A stretch of DNA of 64,000 nucleotides from Ricinus communis (taxonomy: Eukaryota; Streptophyta; Magnoliopsida; Malpighiales; Euphorbiaceae). The notes under the pieces were generated by a model. That model saw only the letters and a list, made by a program, of their open reading frames with translations. It was not told the origin of the DNA and did no database searches. Made by a program: the position numbers and the translations under genes. Positions 1-13,532 of this stretch are shown here, one piece after another (position 1 is the stretch's first letter; every line of letters begins with the position of its first letter). Where the stretch lies: positions 27,427,688 through 27,491,687 of the forward strand of contig NC_063264.1 in assembly GCF_019578655.1 (NCBI RefSeq). Reading direction: 5' to 3'.

Positions 1-1000
1 TAAACGTCTGGAATTTTTTTTTTTAAATTATCAATTAAAATAACACAGTAAGAGATCATTACTCATAGTTAATATATTGATTACTATGAATTTAGTTAAT
101 TTTTATTTATTAGTTCTTAACTTCTTATATATTTTTCTTTTTATTCTTTTAAGCGACATAAAAGTTAAAAAATGATCTACTTTTCAAATAAGAAAGTTAT
201 TTCTCTTAAAATTGCTATTTTTCTTATATATATATATATATATATATATCATATTTTAATCTTATGTGGAATTTAGTTGGCTCATTTTTCTTTATTTTAT
301 CATTATAGAATGCAAATTTAGACTATTTTTCAATTTCTAGAGTTTTTGTTATAAAAATAATGCAATTTGGATAAAAATAAATATTTAACAATATAAACTA
401 ATTTTAAACTTTAGCTAATAAATACTATAAATAAAAACATAAACATATAATCAATTAGGCAAGAGGTATAGGTAACTTTATGAATTTCTGGCTAAAGCAC
501 AATTAAATTTCTAAATTTTAAAGTAGCTTAATTTTAGAGTTTTTTAAAAAATAGAACACGTATATTTTTGGAGCTAAATCTTTTTTTTTTAATTAATAAT
601 GATGATGTTAATTTTTCTTTCTTTGTTAAAATGAAGGAGAAATTATCATTTTATGATAAATTAAATAGCAGATCTAATACTTCTTCACATGCAAAAAAAT
701 TAAATTGGAAGAGTTAAAGCATTTTACTGGATTTCATACAATGACCCTGCGAAATAGATGGAGTTAACTTCAATGATGTAATTGGTTTATTTTTCAAACT
801 TTAAGGTGTAATTGAGCTACTTTGAAATTAAAGAGGTTAGTTATACTTTGACCTAAAGTTAAAGGGCTAATCTATATGTTTGACTATACAATCCTAAAAG
901 TTATTCATAAAATATAGACAAAATGTAAAAAGAACCCTTAAACAAGTTGGAAAAACAATTAAATCCATATTCTTTATTTTGTCTTAGTGTCATTCTTTAA
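1..1000. other. AT-rich intergenic spacer
   Basis: No gene is visible. The stretch is AT-rich with a (TA)n run near 228-249. Around 740-890 it carries a phrase-like pattern of short clauses about fitting a 'line' of roughly 40 bases, a style common in decayed plant repeats. Nothing here can be assigned to a family by eye. Confidence 0.5.
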
Positions 1001-1009
1001 CACATTCTT

Positions 1010-2960
1010 TTTTCTTTTTGAAAAGGATAGAAACTTCATTAAGGATTATAAAGGTGATTACAATCACCAAGTAAAACAGAAGACACAAATGATGGAACAA
1101 GACCAATCCAAACACAAACATCAAAAACTTCAATGGCATTTCTAGCCAAAACATGGCCATCATGTTTACTGTCCAACCACAGTGGCTTAATTTGAAACAA
1201 GCAAATTGGATTTGTATGATAGAAATATCATGTAAAATCAGTCCAAGCACAGAGAGATCAGCATCTGGCTACTACAAACCCTAGACCAACTCAAGATAAT
1301 CAACCCAAATCTTTACATTCCTATGAGACAGTATAGACTCAAAGCACCACATCTCGAAAACTAACAGCCTCAACCATAAAGGGGGAACCAATGCAATAAT
1401 TGTGACATACATGCAAGAACTTGGCCATCACTATTATGAATCGCTGCTCCCAAATCTGATGAGCGTGCATTAGCAAGCACAACACCATTAGCATTAATCT
1501 TGACCTAACCTACATATGGTACTAATCTTGAAACTTGCGATACAACAAAACAAGGCGGGGATAGAGAGTTTGTGTATCATACCAAACGATACTCATGGTA
1601 TAGAGCCAAACCTCTTTTAAATAACTTCATCGGATTGAAACCCATAATCATTCTAGACCCGTTTGTTGCAAGCCCCCTAGATATACCATGGCCAAAAAAG
1701 AAATAGAGCTAGTTGTTCTTGCAAGAAACAACTTTATGAATCAACCAAGCATGAAATCCAAATCTGCAACACTATCCACATACAGCCCTAAGGCACATAC
1801 AAACCAAACCAATTGTATTACTGGACAATAAATTAATGTATGAGCAGTAGACTCATCGACATCATGACAAAGTGGATATAAAAGATTAAGAATATTAAAC
1901 TGTTTTGACAACTGTACCCTGGTGGGTAGATAGCCATGCAAGACACGCCAGGCAAAGATCTTGCCTTTATTAGGTACCTATGCATTCCAAATCTTCTTCA
2001 AATGGTTGTGTTATAAGGATGAAGAAAGGACTGAATTGTGATTGATATCATACGCCACATGGTAAGCAGACTTAACAAGGTAAATGTCTAACATAGTGTA
2101 TCTTGAAATAGTTGTATTCTCAAAAGATGTGGCATTCAAAGCAATGGATAAAATACATTGAACATCCACAAGAAGCAACAATTGATGCAGCAAAGGCGCA
2201 TTCCATTACCTCTCACCAGGAATAAGCAAATCATTCACCATCATAGCCTCCATGCCTTAAGGCATTGGGATGTAAAGTCTGGAATAGAAATCTGGAATCC
2301 AAATTTTGATTCCAAACCTATCACCCGTTTTCCAAAAATATCCTTTTTCAATAACATTTTTTGCAGCCAAAATGCTTTTCCAAGTGTAACTAGGTGAATG
2401 GCCAAGCTTTGCCGATTCTAATTTTCTAGATGAAAAATAACATGCTCTTAAAATTCTGAAAAATAAAAGAGTTAGGCTTCTTTAGTAATCTTCATAGTTG
2501 TTTATATAAAATGGAAAGTTTGAACTCCTTAAAAGACCTAAATCTTAAACCTCTAGTCTCCTTTACTATGTCATTCGCTGCCAACTAGACCAATGAATGC
2601 CCTTATCCCGATCATTAATAGTACCCTGCCAATATGCATTTATAATTTTTTTTTTCAATGGAATCATGTAGAGAGTTAGGAAAAAGAATACTGACATAGT
2701 GTATGTTGGTAAGGATTGTATAACAACCTTTAAAAGAACTTCCTTACCTCTTAGGCAATAAATTACCATTCGAGGCACTAAGTTTTTGAGATATCTTGGC
2801 ATGTAAAAAATGAAAAGATCCGCATTTATTTCCACTAACATATGCGAGCAAACTCAAATAATTTCCAGATGTAGCAGCTATTCTAAAAGGTCTAGTTAAC
2901 CCAAATTGCAAACACTCTTAATATTTCCATTAGATTGGGCTATATTTATAATTTGCACCA
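1010..2960 (-). mobile_element. Degenerate LINE-type non-LTR retroelement (3' part of ORF2)
   Basis: Read on the minus strand from 2960 down, conceptual translation gives the C-terminal part of a plant LINE reverse transcriptase (GKEVLLKVVIQSLPTYTMSV and IHWSSWQRM, about 2840-2566). It then gives a zinc-finger-like zf-RVT region (YLVKSAYHV near 2080; LHGYLPTRVQL and ESTAHTLIYCP, about 1940-1800). Last comes an RNase H-like region (INANGVVLANARSS, SDGQVLACMS and VLARNAI, about 1510-1130). Domain order is as in plant L1-like elements that carry a terminal RNase H. The frame is broken many times by stops and shifts, and the 5' half (endonuclease and RT core) is absent, as expected of a 5'-truncated, long-dead insertion. 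Exact ends and target-site duplications were not found. Confidence 0.85.
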
Positions 2961-4097
2961 ATAATATAATGAGATTTGGCTCTTCTTTACATTTTTATTC
3001 TCTTAAAAAATAAAATAAAATAAATACTAAAATCAAATTAAAATAAAAAATTAAGATGGACTAATAAAATCTATAAAAATATCACTTAAAATTAAAATAA
3101 AATGATTAAACCCAATTCCTACATCAACACAACCTTCATCACAATCAATCAACAATCTACAAATTGCTTATCAAATAAAATAACCCATCATGTTCACTCT
3201 TAAATATACTTGAGATTTATAAAATAATAAAAGCGTTTGCTCTAAAGAGATAGATACTGTAAATTTTATACTCCTGTATTAAATAAATTTTCACCTTTAT
3301 GACAATTGGACCTTCCATAAATGAAAAGATACTTTCAAAATACTTTATGATAAAGTAAGAGAATTTACTATCAACTATTAATAAGAAAAGAAGGCATCAT
3401 AAAATATTAAAAAAAACATCATTTGATTCTTCTTTTATGATATTGCAATAAAATTATACGTGTTAAATGCAACAATTGCTATTTTTTGATAGCTCCAAGT
3501 GTTAAATATACAATTATATATATCATGTATTATATAAGACCGTTAAAAGGATTTCACAGCATACATATGAATTGTTGCCATGTAAAATAATAAATATGGA
3601 TGTACTTTGATAAGTATCGAAAAAAAATAATAAATTATACATTTTAACTGATATAAATACTATGGTGTGTTATTGTTATTTTTATTATTATTTTAGATAA
3701 AAATGAAATCAAGATATTTTAAGCTTATTTATATGATTAAAAACACTTATATCAAGACATTTCAACTTTAAATTTAATTTTATTTGTTTGTTCTAATGGT
3801 TAATTAACATTATTAATCCATTTTCTTATTGAGGGTGTTAAATTTTTTTTTCAATTAAAGAAAAAATTATTTACATTGAAAGGAGTTAACTCTATTTCCT
3901 TAATTCCTAATTAAAGATAAGTCATTTATGTTGTAATACAATAAAACTTCTATGAATTATTAATTTGGAGATAAAAAAATTAATTAATTAATAATTTACA
4001 ACCAAACAAATTTATATCCTCTTTTGCTAGGTTTATATTTTTTTATTAACCAAGTAAAATACATTAATGTATTTTCTTGTTTTCAAATGCATATTTA

Positions 4098-6612
4098 GAG
4101 CATATTTGGTTTAGCTGATCAATGCAGTTGATAGCCGGTAGCCGATAGTTGATGAATTAAACCGTTTAGTAGAATTTTATTAGCGATTATTGTTAGTATA
4201 TTAAATAACATTGAAGGTATAACTTATCATTAATATATTTTATTTTATTATATTATATTTAATGATACAAATTAATAAAAATAACTTATAATAATTAAAA
4301 AACTTATAGTTAATTTTTTAGCTCAATTGTATTTATTATTAAAAATATTTATAAAAATTATTTTAAAAGTAGAAACTTAAATTCTACCAATAAAAATTTC
4401 TAATTTCAAATATTATAATTTTAAATATTATAATTATTTAACAATTAAAAATAATTTTAACATAATAATTATTTATTTTAAAATATAAAAATATAAATTA
4501 TATGAGATCAATTTAAAGTAAGTTAGTATTAATAAGTTTTAATAAGGATAATAGTGTCCAAATAAATAAAAATCAAATCAGCTATCAGGTGATAAGAAAA
4601 AACTCAAAAATAGAGCTGATACAATCGACAACTGATTGGAACTAAATCAGATATCAGCTGTTGTTTCTTAAGTTTTTATCAATCGCTTTAATATAGTTGT
4701 TCAGTGAGAAGGAACTATCAACTGCATCAAACCTTTAAACCAAACACCCTATCAAGAAATTTACTCAATATAAAAAATTCAATTTGGTCATTGAATTTCA
4801 TGCTAAATGTCAAATTATATAAATAGATTTTTATTGAGTTAAAAGTAAGTTATTTAATTTTAATATAATTTATTCATATTATTCAATGGAAAAGTTAGAT
4901 AATATTTTTAATTAGAAGTTTTAAATTAAATAATATTATCGAACTCATATAAAACTATGCTTTTATAGAAATAGAATAGATATTTTATATTTTTAGCAAT
5001 ATTTAGTCTTAGTTTCTAATAAAAATAATAATTGTATCTTCACTCGATCATTATATAAATAATTTAAAAAATTTAAAAAATATTTTAAATAAATTTTAAT
5101 AATATAAAATTAAATAATTTTATAAATGTTCGATGTTTCTTTGGGTCAAGAACCAGACCCGTTTTGAGTATGAAAAATTATTAAGTTATCATTTTTCTAT
5201 TGAAAACTAAAACTAAATATTGCTAAAATATAGGATTTTTTTGTTCTAAATTTATAAGAGTATGATCTTATATGAGATTGGTAATATTATATAATTTATT
5301 TTTTTAACTAAAGATATTATTTATTTATTTTTATTATATAATTAAAGTAATTTATATTAAAAAATTAAATAATTTTACTCTAACTCGATAAAAAAATATT
5401 TTTACATAATTTGCTAAGTATGAAATTCAATGACTAATTTGAACTTTTTGTATTGACTAAGTAATTTAATTAGAGTGAATTGATAATTTTTACCAAGTTG
5501 CTGAATAAATTAGATAAAAAATTAAAATACGAGTAATTGTCTATTGGCTCCAAATTCAGGGAACAAATTGACACTTTAACTTAATTTAAATACATTATTC
5601 TTTTTTTTCTCTTAAAATTAATATCGAGTTGGATCATATTTCAAATTTTATCCCTTTAAAATAAGAATCTATTATTATGATACGTGTTGTATTAATAGTC
5701 TTTTATTATTCAAATAGAGTATATTATTTAGTTAAATATGCATAAAATGAGATACCATTTTTGTTAAGTTATTAGATATATTGATTAGAAAATTAAAATT
5801 TAAGTTAATTATACATCAATTTTAAGTTCAAGGGGCAATTTAGCATCTTAGCCATTTAAATTACTAACCCATATATTGGATATTTAACATTTTTTTTACA
5901 ATATATTATCTTACAAATCTGGCAAATTATTAATTCAACATATTGACCCTAAGTTAATACCAGCTAAAAATATTATTTAAAAGAAATTATTAGTTATTCA
6001 AATATCATTTTATCAAGGTTATAATGTATTCTTTTCGTAAAAGAAAAAAAGAAAAGACAATAATAATTGGTATTATTTTTAGTCTTTTTACACACGTTAG
6101 TGACTAATTAAAAAGACTAATTATAAAAATAATTGTGCGTATTTCTTAAGTATTATTTAATAAAAAACATGAGAACATGAAAATTTGATAAATGTATACC
6201 GAGGAAAAGAATGAGACAACAAATAAGACTTTTGATTTATATATTGGCAATAATATGATAATTTTGAATTATTGAGGTTGTTTTTATCCAAATTTATTGA
6301 ACAAAACAACTGCCTATCAAAATTAAAATTAAATTTTTTTAGAAATTAATTCTTAGGTGCATTTTTCTAGATATTGATTTTGAGATAATCAAAACTTAGT
6401 TTTAATTTAAACAAATAAATTTCAAAACTATTTTTTTTCATGTAAATTAGTTTCTTTTTGTCTCCGACAACAATGTCAAATACGCTATTAACATGCTAAT
6501 AACAATAACTAATAAAATCTTACTAAATTATTTAATTTATCATCTACCAGCTACTAATTATCAACTACCAACTAGCAACTATATTAATCAGTCAAATCAA
6601 ACAGGCTGATGA
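4098..6612. mobile_element. MITE-like / TIR element family, possibly nested
   Basis: The left end (4098-4215) begins GAGCATATTTGGTTTAGCTG and runs on with repeated GTTGATAGCC/GTAG phrases. The reverse complement of 6490-6612 begins CAGCCTGTTTGATTTGACTG and tracks it for over 100 bases, including a shared TTTAGTA(A)GAATTTTATTAG-like stretch. A third end of the same family lies at about 4700-4750, where the reverse complement reads TAGGGTGTTTGGTTT then GATGCAGTTGATAG. So there may be a short element (4098-4750) and a longer composite to 6612. No transposase was seen. Terminal TTTGGTTT resembles hAT or PIF/Harbinger MITEs; target duplications are not clear. Confidence 0.5.
4758..5468. repeat. 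Foldback inverted repeat, arms of about 265 bp
   Basis: The left arm (about 4758-5020) and right arm (about 5199-5468) are inverted copies. GTCATTGAATTTCAT at 4788 pairs with the reverse complement of ATGAAATTCAATGAC near 5420. TTTTAGCAATATTTAGT near 4991 pairs with the reverse complement of ACTAAATATTGCTAAAA near 5211. Homology is imperfect in between. The loop (about 5021-5198) is AT-rich apart from a short GC-richer phrase near 5138-5168. Transcription would give a long hairpin RNA. Confidence 0.7.
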
Positions 6613-9600
6613 GAGTTAATTGCTAAGTTTATAACCGAAAGCAAAAATAAATTTTAATTATGGTTACTACTTAACGTTTAGCCTCCAGGAATGATTGTAC
6701 AGAATTTGACACTCATATTTCCTTATTCTTTTATATAAAAAAAACTAAAGAGAAATAATTAACTCTTAAATGACTAATATAGTTCGAAAATTAATAGAAA
6801 TAAGTATAACAAATCACCTTGTGGTTTCACTGTATTACAAACTATTAGTATGTGATTCTTCTTTAGATAAACATAAGTATATGGTTATAAATCGTAACAA
6901 AAGAAGTCACAATTAAAAATTATCAATTTGCAAGGATCTAGGTACCTTTACTCTTATTGACCATCATTTTTATGTTTTTTGTGTTTGATAACGTGAGTGT
7001 GAAGCTTAACAACTCCTAATTCTAATATTTGATCATTGCATCGCTATTTAAGAAGTCATTGATACGATGACAATGATTTAATGGATAAGCAATGACATTT
7101 GAGTTGTTAAGCTCTAAATCCATATTATCAAAAATGAAAAATATGATAATAACGACTGAATGGAGTACAAATAGCTAAATCATTGTCAATTGATACTTTT
7201 TAACGGTATAAAATGCTTCTTTTTATCACAATTTTCAACCACATATCTCTTTTGTTTGAAAAAAAAAACTATAAATTAAAAGTTGTTAAATAATGAAACA
7301 ATAAATTACTTTTATGTACTTATCCTTAGAAAATAACTCTCAAACAATAATCGCTTAAATCTTCACCTACACATATACAAAGTAATTATAATATAAATTA
7401 GTGAATCAAAATCGATCTCACATGGACAATTCAATTAAAAATTATTAAAATTTATGTAAAATTAAAAGAAATAGACTGTAAATATTTAATATTAAATAAT
7501 AAAAATAATTAGTAAAAAGGACTAAATTTCAATAGTTAAAATTATTAGATATCCATATTTCATATAATGGCAATCATCGTAGAAGTGAAATCAAAATTTC
7601 AATTGCTAAATGCAATTGTTTCTATGATTTTCTATAATTTTTCAAGTTATTAGATTGTATTCAATTAAAATATCATTAATTTTTAAAAAGGTAACAACAT
7701 ATAATTAAACTCGTTAAGCAACAATTCAAACATTATACTCTATTATATATATTTCTTTATTTAATATTATTGTGTTTAATCTACTAGATTTAAATTTATA
7801 CTTCTTCTTTCAAATCGTCATACAAACCTTAGAATAAGAATCATATAATTGCCAATCACAATATTCACAATAGCATAAAAAGATTAAATTAAGAAATAAG
7901 AAATTTTTTATTAAATCTAATCCTAAATCCATTAAATTACATGCTTCAATGTAGTAAAAAAATTAATTATTCATATTAAATAAACAATAAATAAAAGAAA
8001 AAACTTAATTAAAATTGAAGATTTGAAAAAATACTATTCAATCTCCAAGAAATTATAAATTTCCTTTTGATTTTGTAGCAATTTTCTTCTCTCTAAAATG
8101 TGTTTATCTCTTTCTAAAAACTATATAAAAATACATAAAAATCCATCTACTATCTAAATATATAGACTATCGAAAAGACCTAAAAGCCTAAAAGAAGAAC
8201 AAAGATAGAATTTAAAATCGAAGTCCAAAAATCGGTGCCTCATGATGTAATCGCTAGCTTGCTTCATTGCACACTCCATGCAGCTCGCACAACCTCACGA
8301 AGACCCTTTGTGGGTTCCTCACATATTCATGCAATCTCTTGCTCTTTAAGTCCTTGAATTCTCTCTGAGTGCATCTTAAAACTGCAAATTCTATTTTTAT
8401 GCTTAAAATACCTAAAAATACAAATAATATACAAACCCATAATAAATTAACCTAAATTAATATATAATTGTTCATAATTGACCACAAAATAATTAGATTA
8501 CTATACTTAATATGCGTATATAACATATTTAATTAATAATATTCTAAACATACATATTTTACAATTGTTCAAAATCCATCCTTAATGAGAAAAATATAAG
8601 ATAAAAAATAATTAAAAGATAATACAAAAATAATAGGTGTCAATATTCAAATCGCATATTACAAAAATAATTAAAAATATTTAAACTCATTAACAACCTT
8701 TCGCATATGATTATAGAAAATCTTAAAACATTTTTGAAAAACCGTATAAATTATTTCTAGTAACTATACAAGCAAAGCGATACATTTTGAAAACAAAAAT
8801 CATTTACACTCTCCACAACATACTTTAGATTTGGTTAATTATTTATGAAGCAATACTAATCTATATGTTTACTTATATATATATATGTATTAAATTTTGA
8901 CATAAAATATTTTGATATGTTTAACATATAAATTTTTTTATTTAGATTGTATATTTATTTTTAAGCATGAAACCTAAATTTATATATAATTTTATGATTT
9001 TATTAATTAATAAGTTGTATCTTAATTAAAAAATAATTCTAATTTTAAAATTATATTTTAATTTAAATTAATTAATAAATTAATTTTTAATTAAGTAATA
9101 ATCTTAAAAAATACTTTAAATTATATTTTTAGTATTACATCAACTAATAAATTATTTTTTAAATTATGTAATGATTTTTAATTTAAATATAGTAATATTG
9201 AAATCAAATAATAAGTATTTAAAATAAATTATATTTTTATATAATAAAATATTAAATCCGAAATTTTATATATAATTAGAGTTATTTAATTTATTACTAT
9301 TTTTAGAAAATTATAAATAATTATAAAATATAAAAATATTATTAATTTTATATATAAATTAATTTTATAATTGAAATAAGAGTATAAGATATTGCTAATT
9401 GTTGAAAGTGTAGAATTATCGTTATTCATTTCATAAACTAATTTTTCAATTTTTATAGATTTTATTATATATATTCTAAAAAACATTAATTAATTTACTT
9501 AATTATTTTATTATGTTTTAAATTTAATAACTGACAGCTTTTCCTCAAAACCAAACGGGCTTCAGAACAACATTTTCAATTTATTTTATGATCCACAGCT

Positions 9601-9719
9601 AAACATAACATAAATATCCGCAATGTTTTTCTCACTTATTATTATTATTTGCAAAAATTTCCATTTTCTTTCTCTCTCAAAATAGACACCTAGCAGAATT
9701 ACATAAGACTTTGCACTGC

Positions 9720-9763
9720 TTCTACTTCTCTATAAGAAGCAGAAACAAAAGGAAACAGAGAAA

Positions 9764-9806
<43 letters not shown>

Positions 9807-10556
9807 AGATTTGAGATCTGACCCGTTTTGTTTGATTTTTGCCAAAACTCGAAACTCGAGGGCCCTTTCTCAAGAGGGTCTTCTCCCTTTTTTGTCATTT
9901 TTTTTCTTAAAATTTTGATTCCATTTCTTTCTTTCTCTTTCTGGTAAGAATCATATGCCCAATTCGACTCCATTTCTTTATGTTTCTTGATTGGTTTTTA
10001 TTGATCTTGACCATTAGAGATTGTGCTTTCTTTTTTAATATGTTTGATCTGTTCTTGGTTCTTGGCTTTTGCTATTTCTCTTTGATTTCATTCTTGTATG
10101 TCTTTTATGTATTGATCTTTGTGAAAAATTGAATCTGGGTTTTCGTTATCATGGATTTAATTGCTTGGTTTTGGATAGATTATTTTTTCTAGTTAATTGG
10201 ATTTGACATCTCAGTTGCATGGATTTTCTTTGTTTATGTTCTTGTTGATTGCTTACCGTGCCAATCTGTTGATTTGTGTCTAAATTTTGTAGATTCATTG
10301 ATCAGGTGATATTGAATTTTGTTGAAAGTTGAAGAATTGTTTATTTGTTTTCTTGTACCTATTTGAAATCATTATCTTGCTAACCTAGTTGATCTTTCAT
10401 CAAGAAAACCTGCAAAGAAAATGGATTTGTATTGGCTTTGACATTATTGTAATGTGTGATTTTATTTTTAATGTTGAATTTGTATTTAGATGATGTTTAA
10501 TTAATGGGTCTGTAAATCAGGATTTTTCAGTTCTAAAAGGCTAATCTTTTGTTCAG
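9720..10556 (+). promoter_or_regulatory. 5' leader with (GA)n tract and leader intron of the PPI1-like gene
   Basis: Upstream of the ATG at 10561 lies a non-coding leader with a (GA)n run at about 9771-9802. A good plant donor (CTG|GTAAGAA) occurs at 9944, and acceptors at 10530 or 10556 (TTGTTCAG|AACG just before the ATG). This implies an intron of about 0.6 kb in the 5' UTR, T-rich as plant leader introns are. The transcription start itself is not determined. Confidence 0.55.
9771..9802. repeat. (GA)n microsatellite in the 5' leader
   Basis: Uninterrupted GA dinucleotides in the presumed 5' UTR of the PPI1-like gene. GA/CT tracts near plant transcription starts are often binding sites for BBR/BPC GAGA-binding factors. 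Here that role is inferred from position only. Confidence 0.85.
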
Positions 10557-10560
10557 AACG

Positions 10561-11482
10561 ATGGGTGTGGAGGTTGTGGGATCTGAAATGGCTCAAGTAC
10601 CCGTTGAGAAGGTTGCTGAAGTAGATGGTTCATTTTTGCATGAGAAAGAGAACGGAAAACTAGATAAGGATTCAGGGATGAAAGAAACTATTAAATTTGG
10701 TTCACATGAAGAGGAGCATGTTAAAGGAGAAGGAAATGATGTTGCAGGTGCCAAGTTCCCAAAGGATGCAGCTGACGAGTGGCCTGTAACGCAGATTCAT
10801 ACGTTTTATTTTGTAAGGTTCCGGCCATTTGATGATCCAAAAATAAAAGTCAAAATTGATCAGGCAGACAGGGAGATTCAGAGGAACAACAAAGCCCGGT
10901 TTCATATTACTGAAGAATTGAAAGCAAAAAGGGTATGTCAAAAAGGTTACTTGTTTTGGCCTTTTGAATAAGAATTTGATTCATAAGATAGAGATAGATA
11001 TAATGTTTTCTTTGTGTAATCCCATTTCAATTATTTGTTATTCATTAAAATCTAACAATTTTCTGGGGCAGTCATAATAGTTAAGGCAATAAAGAAAGCC
11101 TTTAACTGAGTATCCATAATCATTGCCACTTGCCTACATGCATTTCATTCTGTGCTGTCATGTGATGATTTGGTAGTGAACAACTTCTTTTTTCTTTTTT
11201 ATTAAAACTTTATTTTATTACAAAAATATGAGATTATTAAAATGCAACGAAGGGTAATTAAACCTAAGCATGCTTGATGCTTGATGCATGTGCTTTAAAC
11301 ACCCTGAATCTCGAATCCTGTGTTTAGTTTAAAAAGAGGGAGCATTCTAGCATGATCTCCCTTTGATTGGAAAAAGTTTAATCCTGAAATTAGTTGGTTT
11401 TGCAGGGATTATCTTCCAAAAACAAGCTTGGTACAATAGTTTTTTGTGTACAATGTTCCATTGAAATCTTTCTTCGTTTAAT

Positions 11483-11523
<41 letters not shown>

Positions 11524-13496
11524 ATTTTCGCTTTCGATTTAAGATGGAGGGTTCATTGTGTCTTGTGCAAAGATGGCACATTCTTAATCATGAATTGTTT
11601 TGGTTCCTCTTTTACTTCTCTGTTAATAGAAAGCCTGGAGAAGGGATCCTTCTACTTCTAACAAATAGCTGATGAATGTTCAAGTTAGTGTTTTATGACG
11701 GGAAGTTATTGCTTTCCCCACTTCTGTTTTGGTGTCACTTGTATTTATTGCGGAAATGAAACATTTTTAGATGTAAGAATTATATGCCAGCCATTGCAGT
11801 GACATGTACACATTTATTGGCTGTGGTTCATGGAGTTTCATGGTTCATGGAGTTTCGTGGTTCAAACTCCTATAATAACAATATTCTGTCCAAAAGATAC
11901 CAAAAGATATGGGTATTATTTGCTATGCTTAAATATGAACGTTAAGGAGGCTACTAATGACCTGTGATGTCAACTACTGTTTTGATATGTTGATTTATTA
12001 CCCCATTCAAGTTTGTAGAAAGATTGTGCTTAATTATATAGCCAATCTTATTTTAACGGCAACATTTAATTCTAATTCTTTGTTTCCTTTTCTCGTGTAG
12101 TCTGAGCGTAAAGAAATAGCTGAACAGCTGAGGACTCTAAGAAATGAGAATGATCAGTATAAAACAATCTTTGATGAGAAAAGAAAGGAAATGGAACCTC
12201 TTCAACAGGCGCTAGGCAAGCTGCGAACAAACAATGCTGCTCGTGGTGGTTTATGTTCATCTGAGGAAGAACTTAATGATATTGTATGTTTTAGTTGCTA
12301 ACTTCTCTATTTTCGTTAGAGCTCACTGATTTATTTTGAGCAGCAGTGTCTATTGCTGCTTTTCATTTAACTTTATTCTGTGGTATTGGTGAAATTAGAT
12401 TCACAGCTTGCAATTTCACATGCAACATGAGAGCATATCGTTGACAGAGGAGAAGAAAATACTTAGAGAAATCAAACAACTTGAGGGGACAAGGGAAAAA
12501 GTAATTGCTAATTCTGCAATGAGAGCAAAGATTCAGGATTCAATGGGCCAGAAAGAAGCTATTCAAGACCAAGTCAAAGTAAGAGATCTAAAGTTCTGAC
12601 TGTTAAATAATGAAAGTTTGTAGTTTCATTGTCTTGTCTAGTTTTGTTGAATGTTTTACTATCAGCAAACATATGGTAACTTAACTCGTTTTATGTTATT
12701 GTAGCTTATGGGTGTTGATTTGGATGGAGTAAGAAAGGAGCAACAGTCAGTTTGGGCAAGAATTACTCAATTAAGGGAAAAAGTGAAAACATTAGACGCT
12801 GAAATTAATTCTCTACAGGATGAGCTTACAGAAGTGACAGAGAGGAGGGACAAAGCATATGATAGCATCAAGTCTTTAAGGCAACTGCGTGATGAAGGGG
12901 TATGTTTATTGAGTAATTTACTAATACAACCCTTCCGTTAATAAACAGTGTTACATTTTTTTAATCCATAGTCATTTTAAGCTGTGTATGGTTTTACTAT
13001 TCCAAAATTGATCCTCCACCACTTCTGCTCTTTACGCTTTTTATCAAAAGAATGAACAGCTCATATCTGAAGCTCAAACCTTTGCAATCGATCTGTAGCC
13101 TCTCTGCAGTTCCCTCTCTTCTTCTTTTCCTTCTTCAATAGAACCACCTATTTCAATTAAGATATCCATCTCCTTAAATCACCTGTGTCTCTTTACAAGA
13201 GCTTTTAGAAAGTGCAGGGATATGGATAGAGCAGAGAAGCTATTTGATGAAATGCTTGAGAGGGGTCTTAAGCCTGACAGTGAACGGTGTTTTAAAGGAG
13301 GGCAATTTCATCATTTTTTATGCCATTAACTATACATTTTAATGGAAGGATGTTCTAATTAATAAACCAAAATCAAATGGGTGTCATAATGTATTACTGA
13401 AAGCCAGGGGGCTAACTAGTATATTTGCATTAACCTCTGTGTGGGTGTTGGGGGGGGTGGGTGTTTGATTTATGTCCGTGATTAGCTCCAACATTT

Positions 13497-13532
<36 letters not shown>

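Larger units (their letters stand above)
2960..9700. other. Gene-free AT-rich region with inverted repeats
   Basis: No coding region is supported. The stretch holds a MITE-like inverted-repeat element (about 4098-6612) and a foldback structure (about 4758-5468), annotated separately. Between 6.6 and 9.6 kb I see only AT-rich sequence with short runs and no recognisable domain. At 9545-9565 a CCAAACGGGC phrase resembles the end of a decayed TIR element, but no partner end was found. Confidence 0.6.

Noticed and set aside
2158..2397. 79-codon plus-strand open frame
   Set aside because: It is antisense to the LINE remnant, whose minus-strand reading matches a known domain.
11394..11672. 92-codon open frame with Ser/Leu repeats
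   Set aside because: It lies inside an intron and is created by the (CT)n microsatellite.
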